Of a stretch of 64,000 bases of DNA, positions 58,559-64,000 are shown piece after piece. How positions within the stretch are numbered: position 1 is the stretch's first letter; each line of letters begins with the position of its first letter. The DNA is from Syntrophobacter fumaroxidans MPOB. Its GTDB lineage: Bacteria > Desulfobacterota > Syntrophobacteria > Syntrophobacterales > Syntrophobacteraceae. The position numbers and the translations under genes are program-made. Under the pieces are notes generated by a model, which worked only from the letters and a program-made list of their open reading frames with translations, was not told the origin of the DNA and did not search any database. The stretch spans positions 1,910,001-1,974,000 of the forward strand of contig NC_008554.1 of assembly GCF_000014965.1 (NCBI RefSeq). The letters are read 5' to 3'.

Positions 58559-59761
58559 TCAGTGTCCGTCGAACGCCTGGCCCTGAACGTTCAGATAGGC
58601 CACGGCATTCTTGATCCCGGCCAGGGTCAGATCCTCCATCCGGAAGATCTTCCCGATCCGGGCGATGGTGACGCTTTCATACTCCCAACGCTCCCGGGCG
58701 ATGGGATTGAGCCACACGCTCGCGGGGAACGCGCTGCGCAGCTCCTTCAACCATTCCCAGCCGGGCCTTCGCTCCGTGGTGAACACGTCGATGGAACCGT
58801 AGGACGCGCTCAATTCATAAGGGGCCATGTTGGCGTCCCCTATGATCACCAGGCGAGTGCTCCTGCTTTCCGACAACAACTTCTCCCACCGGATCGGGAC
58901 GGTCCGCGGCGCGTCCCGGTAGACCGTGCCGTAGATGCAGTTGTGAAAATAGTAGTAGGCGACGTCGCGGAAGGAATCCCGGATCTTGTTGAAGACGGTC
59001 TTCACGAGCGACACGTGCGGCATCATGGAATAGCCGCCGTTGTCGAGCAGGACGATGAGCCTCAACCGGTTGCGCAGCTCGCGCCGGAAGATCAGCTCGA
59101 TTTCGCCGGCGTTCTTGGCGGTGCGGGCGATGGTTTCGTCGATGTCCAGCTCGGTTTCCGCCCCGGCGGGTCTCATGGATTTGAGCGAAGTGAGCGCCTG
59201 GCGGAGGTTTTCCGTGGAAAGAACGGATTTGTCGCTGTAGTTGATGTGCCTCCGGTCGCCGATCACCTTCTGGGCCGTCCCGTAGAGACCCCGGCCGTGG
59301 ACCCGGATGCCGCCCGCGTGTCTGCCGCCGTGACCGAAGGGCGACCCGCCGCCCGTGCCGACCCAGCGGTTGCCGCCCCGATGCTTGCCCTGCTGGGCCA
59401 GAACGGTTTCCCAGAAACGGGCCAGAAGCTCCTCCGTGTCGAACTGCCGGATCATCTCGGGAGTCAGCCGGCCGCTCTCGATCTCCTCCTCCAGCCAGTC
59501 CCGGAAAGGTTTCCCGGCAAACAATTCCTCCCAGTCGGTGGCGCCCGCTCCGGACGGCGCCGCGCCCATGAAGTATGACGCGAACACCTGTTCGAAGGCG
59601 TCGTAGTGTTCCACGCGCTTTACGAAATAGAGACGCGCCACGAGGAACAGCCGGTCGAGGTTCGACGCCAGCCCTCGCTGAAGGGCCTGGTAGAATTCGA
59701 TGATGTATTGCACGCTCACCGGGATTCCGGCTTCGCGCAACCGATAGATGAACCCGATCAT
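58559..59761 (-). CDS. VWA domain protein of the MoxR-associated (CoxE-like) type
   Basis: This 400-aa protein pairs with the MoxR ATPase just upstream (38-base gap). The N-terminal half is helical; the middle is Gly/Arg-rich (about 125-160, GGGSPFGHGGRHAGG). The C-terminal half is a von Willebrand A fold. The expected MIDAS motif DxSxS reads DNGGYS at 240-245, so canonical metal binding is doubtful. MoxR/VWA pairs usually act as chaperones that insert metals or assemble complexes. The client is not evident; the downstream genes are ttcA-like and polA. It has no signal peptide. Confidence 0.85.
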   Translation of the reverse strand: MIGFIYRLREAGIPVSVQYIIEFYQALQRGLASNLDRLFLVARLYFVKRVEHYDAFEQVFASYFMGAAPSGAGATDWEELFAGKPFRDWLEEEIESGRLTPEMIRQFDTEELLARFWETVLAQQGKHRGGNRWVGTGGGSPFGHGGRHAGGIRVHGRGLYGTAQKVIGDRRHINYSDKSVLSTENLRQALTSLKSMRPAGAETELDIDETIARTAKNAGEIELIFRRELRNRLRLIVLLDNGGYSMMPHVSLVKTVFNKIRDSFRDVAYYYFHNCIYGTVYRDAPRTVPIRWEKLLSESRSTRLVIIGDANMAPYELSASYGSIDVFTTERRPGWEWLKELRSAFPASVWLNPIARERWEYESVTIARIGKIFRMEDLTLAGIKNAVAYLNVQGQAFDGH

Positions 59762-59799
59762 GCCGTGACCTCGAGAGCGGCCCGTCGCCGCCGGTCCGC

Positions 59800-60627
59800 T
59801 CAGAAACGCGTCGCCTTGCGCACGCCCTTGAATTTCAGCAGGTCCTGGGTGCGCTTGAGCAGGGTGCCGATGTGGCTCACCTCGCGGCCCGCGCCCGGAC
59901 CGCCCACGCCGTCGGAGGCCAGGGCTCCGATCCAGTCGAGCAGCTCGGCCGTTGCCGGCGGCTTTTCGTAACCCTGCTCACGCAGCCGGTAGAACGTGGT
60001 GAGGCACGCACTGACGAAGGCATCCGGGAGATCGGGAAAGTGCAGCCGCACGATCACCGCCATCTCGTCGGGGGGCGGAAACGGGATGTAATGACAGAAA
60101 CAGCGCCGCAGAAACGGATCGGACAACTCCCGCTTGGCATTGCTGGTGATGATGATGACCGGTTTCTGCCGGGCCGTCACCTTGTGGTTGATTTCGCGGA
60201 TGATGAACGAGCCGTCCTCGAGGACGTCGAGCAGGTTGTCCTGGGTATCGGAGTCGGTCTTGTCGATCTCGTCGAGCAGGAGCACCCGGCGGTCTTCGGC
60301 CAGGAAGGCGCGGCCGATGGGGCCGAACCGAAGGTAGTCCCAGATGTCGTTGACGTCGCGGCCGGTTTCGCCGCTGCCGAACCGGGAATCGTTGAGCCGC
60401 AGCACCGTGTCGTATACGTAGCACAGCTCCTCGCCCTTGAAGGTGGACTTGCAGCGGGCCTCCTCCATGGCCAGTTCCAGGGCGCGGGAAACCTCGAAGG
60501 CGAGTTGAGTCTTGCCTGTCCCGGCCTCGCCCGTCAGGAGCAGCGGTTTTTCCATGGTGATGGCGATATTGACGATCTCCCGCAGTTCGGGGTTGAGATA
60601 GTATCGTTCGGTCCCTTCGAAGCGCAT
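59800..60627 (-). CDS. MoxR-family AAA+ ATPase
   Basis: MoxR ATPases are chaperone-like AAA+ proteins that work with VWA-domain partners. The ATG ending at 60627 (MRFEGTERYYLNPELREIV), after AAGGAGAAAAGGG, gives 275 aa; an open 74-codon upstream extension spans the promoter and is rejected. Walker A GEAGTGKT is at 33-40, Walker B is VLLLDEIDKT, and sensor 1 is IIITSNAKRELSDPFLRRC. It is the first gene of a four-gene operon (moxR, VWA, ttcA-like, polA) with a near-consensus promoter. Confidence 0.9.
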   Translation of the reverse strand: MRFEGTERYYLNPELREIVNIAITMEKPLLLTGEAGTGKTQLAFEVSRALELAMEEARCKSTFKGEELCYVYDTVLRLNDSRFGSGETGRDVNDIWDYLRFGPIGRAFLAEDRRVLLLDEIDKTDSDTQDNLLDVLEDGSFIIREINHKVTARQKPVIIITSNAKRELSDPFLRRCFCHYIPFPPPDEMAVIVRLHFPDLPDAFVSACLTTFYRLREQGYEKPPATAELLDWIGALASDGVGGPGAGREVSHIGTLLKRTQDLLKFKGVRKATRF

Positions 60628-60724
60628 TCCCTTTTCTCCTTGAGGTGCATGTTCGGGTATCACGTCGTTGCGCCAACCCGCCAGGGCGTCGTGCAGCACG
60701 ATATTTTTCCTGATTAAACACGGC

Positions 60725-60753
60725 ATTATATTCAACGGCCCCGGTTCTGGCAA
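60725..60753 (-). promoter_or_regulatory. Strong predicted promoter of the moxR-polA operon
   Basis: On the - strand TTGCCA (60753-60748, 5 of 6) lies exactly 17 bases before a perfect TATAAT (60730-60725). The predicted start near 60718 is about 90 bases before the moxR start. Confidence 0.75.
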
Positions 60754-61299
60754 TGCAAACGAGTGTGAATCGGAACACCCGTCACGGCAACGCAAGCACA
60801 CAGACACGCAAACCCCCGTCCCGGCAAGCAGGCGGCATGCCCGGTCCAACCTCGCTTTTTACAATTTCCCATAAACTGGGGCTCCGCAACGCGGCATGAA
60901 AACCTCTCGGGCGGAGGCCATCTTCACACAAATCGTCATTCCCGGGAGGTATCCTCGAACGACCAAAACCGGCCCCCGAGGCCGCGTGTTTCGAGGCCGC
61001 CCGGTTCTGTTTTCCAGGTGACCGGCGAAGGAATGAGAGAACACAGAGCACGGACGAAGCCTCCCGCGAGAACGATGCCCCGCAAAGGGAACCCTCGACC
61101 GCGGGCGCCTGAGCGACACGAACCGCCCCGGAACACGTCCCAGCCGTCGTGGTGACCGTCTGAGAATTTTGAACGAAACGGGCGGGAAGAACGCAGGATG
61201 CTCCAGCACGAAAAAGGGGGTGAGGCGGCCGTCCGGGGCGGAATTTGACAGGAATTCTCCGGAATTCATCATCACTTTCCGGGAGAAGGGGGAACCCCC

Positions 61300-61327
61300 T
61301 TGACATTGCCCGGGGTTTGGGTATACA
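61300..61327 (+). promoter_or_regulatory. Predicted promoter of the tRNA-Arg/tRNA-Lys operon
   Basis: TTGACA (61300-61305, perfect) and TATACA (61322-61327, 4 of 6) are 16 bases apart. The first tRNA begins 30 bases after the -10 box. Confidence 0.72.
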
Positions 61328-61356
61328 AGTCTATTCTCGTTTGGTTGAGATGGTAT

Positions 61357-61433
61357 GCGCCCGTAGCTCAGGTGGATAGAGCGTCGGACTTCGAATCCGC
61401 AGGCCGCAGGTTCGAATCCTGCCGGGCGTACCA
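61357..61433 (+). tRNA. tRNA-Arg (anticodon TCG)
   Basis: A complete 77-base cloverleaf: acceptor GCGCCCG/CGGGCGT (first pair G1:U72 wobble), D-arm GCTCAGGTGGATAGAGC, anticodon loop CTTCGAA with anticodon TCG, T-arm GCAGG-TTCGAAT-CCTGC, and an encoded CCA (61431-61433). It decodes CGN arginine codons. Confidence 0.97.
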
Positions 61434-61452
61434 GGAACAACCGGCGATTTCC

Positions 61453-61527
61453 GGGCCGCTAGCTCAACGGTAGAGCAGCTGACTCTTAATCAGGAGGTTC
61501 GGGGTTCGAGACCCTGGCGGCCCACCA
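61453..61527 (+). tRNA. tRNA-Lys (anticodon CTT)
   Basis: A complete 75-base cloverleaf: acceptor GGGCCGC/GCGGCCC, D-arm GCTCAACGGTAGAGC, anticodon loop CTCTTAA with anticodon CTT, a T-arm with loop TTCGAGA, and an encoded CCA (61525-61527). It decodes AAG. It lies 19 bases after tRNA-Arg, so both are one transcript. Confidence 0.97.
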
Positions 61528-61535
61528 GAAAAATC

Positions 61536-61569
61536 AAGGGGTTACGGTCGATGGATCGTAACCCCTTTT
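61536..61569 (+). terminator. Intrinsic terminator of the tRNA operon
   Basis: AAGGGGTTACG (61536-61546) and CGTAACCCCTT (61557-61567) form a perfect 11-bp stem with a 10-base loop, ending in TTTT. It follows tRNA-Lys by eight bases. Confidence 0.88.
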
Positions 61570-61571
61570 CG

Positions 61572-61591
61572 TTACGTACGCATTACGTACG
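61572..61591. repeat. Tandem TTACGTACG repeat
   Basis: TTACGTACG occurs at 61572-61580 and again at 61583-61591, an 11-base period, with self-complementary ACGT/CGTACG cores. It lies directly behind the tRNA-Lys terminator. Confidence 0.55.
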
Positions 61592-61910
61592 TGCAACCCG
61601 GGTGAACACCTTCCTCTCTTGTCAAGCAAAAAGAGATAACCGGTTTCGTCGTTTGAGTTGTACATGTTAGATTGTCATTGCCAGCCCGGAGGATAGGGCA
61701 ACGCCGGGGAACGTCCCTTCGCTTCCGAGGCGGAGTCCGTCCAGCGTAACGGTCCCGTTCGGACATAAAAAAGGGCTTTACGCCTTCTCGCCCACTGCTG
61801 CCGTCTTGAACGCAACCGTTCATGACCCGTAAGCAGGGATACCGGCGGGTTGCGGAGGGACAAGGGCCGGGCGGATCAATGCTCGGGCGCCTGTTCTTGA
61901 GCCGGATGCC

Positions 61911-63545
61911 CTACTGCTTCCCGGGAACCCTGCACGGGCGCTGGGTCTTGAAATGATCCAGGTTTTTGTTCAACGTGACCATCACTTCGGGGGGCATGGA
62001 TTCTTCCTTTGCGAGCGAGAGGGCGCGCTCCTGCCATTCGACGGCCTTCCCGCACTGGTCCGTCTCGGCATGGGCCATGGCCACGGTGCGGGCATGTTCA
62101 TGGTTTGCACGCTCCCCATAGACTTCCATGGCCATCTCCAGAGCACGCCTGCCGTCTCGAAGCCTGAGTTCGGGGGATGCGGCCAACTGCCGCGCGATGG
62201 CGTGTTTGATCGGCCCATTCTTCGGAACGCGCCTGTGGGCTTCCGCGAGCACCGCCAACGCCTCGGCGTGCTGGTCCGCCACGGTCAACATCGTGCTCAT
62301 CTGCAGCCATGCCGCCGTCAGGTTGGGCTCGAGATCGACGGCCGCCTTGTACTGATCGAATGCCTCGCCGAATTTGCCTTCGCGAACCAAGGCATCGGCC
62401 AGGGCCGCGTGCGCCTGGTGGTCATTGGGCCTTGCTTCGAGCGCGATCCGGAAATGCTTGATCGACTCCGCGTATTCACCCATGTGCGAGCGCAGCAGGC
62501 CGAGATTGAAGTGCGCGGTCGAATTCTGCGGCGACAGGCGAATTGCTTCCTGCAGTTGCTCCATCGCTTCCCGCACCTTCTGCAGACCGGCCAGCGCCGC
62601 AGCGAGATTGATCCTGGCGCCCACATCATCAGGATTGGCGTCCACGGCCCTTTGGAAGGCCTCGGCCGCCTCCTCGAAACGTCCCGCCCCATAAGCGCGT
62701 CGCCCCGTGAGGACGTGCACGCGGTAGCCGGTTACCAGCTTATCGAGCCGCTCCTTGAGCGGATCGGGCGGCTGCAATCCCACAATTCCGCGTTGCGCGA
62801 GGTGTTCGCGCGCCTTCCCGGCATCGCCGAGCCCCCTGTAGGCCATGGCCAGCTGGTAATGGATCAGGTTCGCCGCTGGCTGCTTGTCCAGGGCTGAAGA
62901 AAGAAATTTCACCGCGTCTTCATACCGCTTTTCCTCGAGAGCAATCTCACCCATTCGAGCCAATACGGCAGGTCCATCCGGGTTTATCCGCCATGCCGCT
63001 TCCAAAGCATCCTTCGCCTCTTTGAGCTGGTTGAGGCTCTTATGGCACTCCGCCACACGGATTGGCAGAACGTAAGAATCGGGCTGGGTCCGCCACACTT
63101 TCCCGTAGAGTTCGATTGCTTCGGGATACCTGCCGACCGATTGAAGAAGAAAAGCCAGATTGTAGTTCCATTCCACACGAGTCGGGTCCAGTGTCAAGGC
63201 GTTGCGATAGCATGCCTCGGCTGCGTCGTTGAGTTGATAGGCATGGTACATTTCGCCGAGTTCGACATATGCCTGGGCGCATTCCTGCCTTCCGGCGCTC
63301 CGGGTGGCTACCGCCGTATCGACCTTTTTCTGCTCTTCCTCCAGTTGTTCGCGCACCGCCTTCTCGAGGTTGTCGAGCTTGGGAACGGGGACGGGTTTGA
63401 GGTCGCTCGACGAGATGGGCTCGAGGACTTTGGCTTTCTGCGGATCGCTCTGAGCCCCGGACGCAACCGGCAAAAAACTGCCTGCGGCAGCCATGCCCGC
63501 GCACACGGCCAATAGAATCGGGACGACCCACTTGAGCCCTTTCAT
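61911..63545 (-). CDS. Exported TPR-repeat protein
   Basis: The 544-aa product starts MKGLKWVVPILLAVCAGMAA at the ATG ending at 63545, an N-terminal signal or anchor, followed by a polar, charged segment. About eleven TPR-like repeats cover residues ~95-500, for example EAIELYGKVWRTQPDSYVLP and EAAEAFQRAVDANPDDVGAR. TPRs form protein-binding superhelices; no enzyme motif is seen. Its ATG overlaps the stop of the upstream ASPIC/UnbV gene (ATGA), so the two are co-translated and probably act together outside the cytoplasm (inference). Confidence 0.85.
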   Translation of the reverse strand: MKGLKWVVPILLAVCAGMAAAGSFLPVASGAQSDPQKAKVLEPISSSDLKPVPVPKLDNLEKAVREQLEEEQKKVDTAVATRSAGRQECAQAYVELGEMYHAYQLNDAAEACYRNALTLDPTRVEWNYNLAFLLQSVGRYPEAIELYGKVWRTQPDSYVLPIRVAECHKSLNQLKEAKDALEAAWRINPDGPAVLARMGEIALEEKRYEDAVKFLSSALDKQPAANLIHYQLAMAYRGLGDAGKAREHLAQRGIVGLQPPDPLKERLDKLVTGYRVHVLTGRRAYGAGRFEEAAEAFQRAVDANPDDVGARINLAAALAGLQKVREAMEQLQEAIRLSPQNSTAHFNLGLLRSHMGEYAESIKHFRIALEARPNDHQAHAALADALVREGKFGEAFDQYKAAVDLEPNLTAAWLQMSTMLTVADQHAEALAVLAEAHRRVPKNGPIKHAIARQLAASPELRLRDGRRALEMAMEVYGERANHEHARTVAMAHAETDQCGKAVEWQERALSLAKEESMPPEVMVTLNKNLDHFKTQRPCRVPGKQ

Positions 63546-64000
63546 TGCCCGGTCTCCTTGTTCACGGAGCCTTTCTTCAGCGTAGTGTACTTCATGGGCG
63601 TCGGTTTCTCCCATACCTCTTTCGTCCCGTCCGGCCAGTAAATCTCGATGGAATCCACCGTTTCACTGTCGCCCAGACCGAAAAGGAGCCTCGGATCATT
63701 GGCCGAACAATAGCTGCCATCCGTCCGAACGCGGCGCCAGAGAGTCGGCATGCCGGCGCGCTTGAGGCCCGCCAGCGCCCCGATCATATCCCGCTTTCCT
63801 TGAGAATCCACCAGCCTCAAGCCCAACCACTTCTTCTGCTGCCCCGCCTTGTTCTCATACAGCCTCACATGGCCGTTGTTGTTGGCGACCAGGAGATCCG
63901 TATCCCCGTCGTTGTCCACGTCTCCGAAGGCAAGCCCCCGGCTGACTTCCGGGCCGAACAGATCCTTGCCGGCATCGGAGGTAATGTCGACGAACCTTTT
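63542..64000 (-). CDS. FG-GAP / ASPIC-UnbV domain protein, C-terminal part (partial)
   Basis: The last 152 codons of a gene that enters from beyond the window. It shows one calcium-type FG-GAP/VCBS repeat (AFGDVDNDGDTDLLVANNNG), followed by the ASPIC/UnbV signature: LGLRLVDSQGKRDMIGA and NDPRLLFGLGDSETVDSIEI, then YWPDGTKEVW. Such proteins are usually exported beta-propellers with unknown partners. The gene overlaps the TPR gene by four bases. Its N-terminus, and hence signal peptide and repeat number, cannot be seen. Confidence 0.88.
   Translation of the reverse strand, partial: KRFVDITSDAGKDLFGPEVSRGLAFGDVDNDGDTDLLVANNNGHVRLYENKAGQQKKWLGLRLVDSQGKRDMIGALAGLKRAGMPTLWRRVRTDGSYCSANDPRLLFGLGDSETVDSIEIYWPDGTKEVWEKPTPMKYTTLKKGSVNKETGQ

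Larger units (their letters stand above)
60628..61356. other. Divergent intergenic region moxR / tRNA-Arg
   Basis: These 729 bases hold the moxR promoter (60725-60753, -) and the tRNA promoter (61300-61327, +). Bases 60760-61290 are GC-rich; open frames there have no coding support and I recognise no RNA. Confidence 0.5.
61528..61910. other. Intergenic after the tRNA pair
   Basis: These 383 bases hold the tRNA terminator and a short direct repeat; the rest shows no supported gene. Short - strand frames (to about 61863) lack starts with ribosome binding sites and family resemblance. Confidence 0.45.

Noticed and set aside
61572-61863. Short open frames after tRNA-Lys that could be integrase remnants
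   Set aside because: The translated peptides show no integrase motifs and lack plausible starts.

Overview
The window is bacterial, GC-rich and almost fully coding. Gene content and order fit a Desulfobacterota (Deltaproteobacteria) genome, probably a sulfate-reducing or syntrophic anaerobe of the Syntrophobacter type. The pointers are the rex gene beside a split F0 ATP synthase cluster (atpZ-atpI-atpB-atpE), a precorrin-2 dehydrogenase / HemX-like / hemA cluster, a B12-binding radical SAM protein overlapping rng, and zinc-binding forms of several ribosomal proteins. The species is inferred from memory of such genomes, not from a database search.

Region 1 (1-23150, + strand) is the fused beta-str-S10-spc-alpha superoperon: end of rpoB, rpoC, rpsL, rpsG, tuf, S10 to L15, secY, adk, map, infA, rpmJ, S13, S11, S4, rpoA, rplQ. 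It ends at a perfect 18-bp hairpin. fusA is missing from its usual place between rpsG and tuf. Internal promoters are visible before rpsL and infA, and a terminator-like hairpin lies between rpsL and rpsG. Several genes use TTG or GTG starts with good ribosome binding sites.

Region 2 (23177-31377) holds a small Cys-rich protein, an unknown membrane protein, rimO (which modifies the S12 protein encoded upstream), a polyprenyl diphosphate synthase, and a tetrapyrrole cluster (precorrin-2 dehydrogenase, HemX/CcsA-like membrane protein, hemA). A Cys-rich protein and tatA follow.

Region 3 (31378-33805) is a sparse accessory stretch: a secreted protein, a doubtful tiny ORF, and a very AT-rich membrane-protein gene whose 3' end returns to normal composition. 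This is the most likely foreign DNA in the window.

Region 4 (33806-45162) holds ssb (- strand), then a + strand run of plsC, rnj, ftsK, lolA, nadA, pdxA and an unusually short uvrA.

Region 5 (45452-61300, mainly - strand) holds rex and the F0 genes, with a perfect Rex-type palindrome before rex and an imperfect one before atpZ. hemL, rng, the radical SAM protein and a small membrane protein follow. Then comes a moxR / VWA / ttcA-like / polA operon with a near-consensus promoter. PolA appears to have lost most of its proofreading residues.

Region 6 (61300-64000) holds tRNA-Arg(TCG) and tRNA-Lys(CTT) with a promoter and a terminator. A secreted TPR protein then overlaps the end of an ASPIC/UnbV protein that runs off the window.

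I found no clearly undescribed multi-gene system. The best leads are the Rex-atp regulatory circuit, the exonuclease-deficient PolA, the AT-rich membrane gene, and the MoxR/VWA pair with a degenerate metal site.
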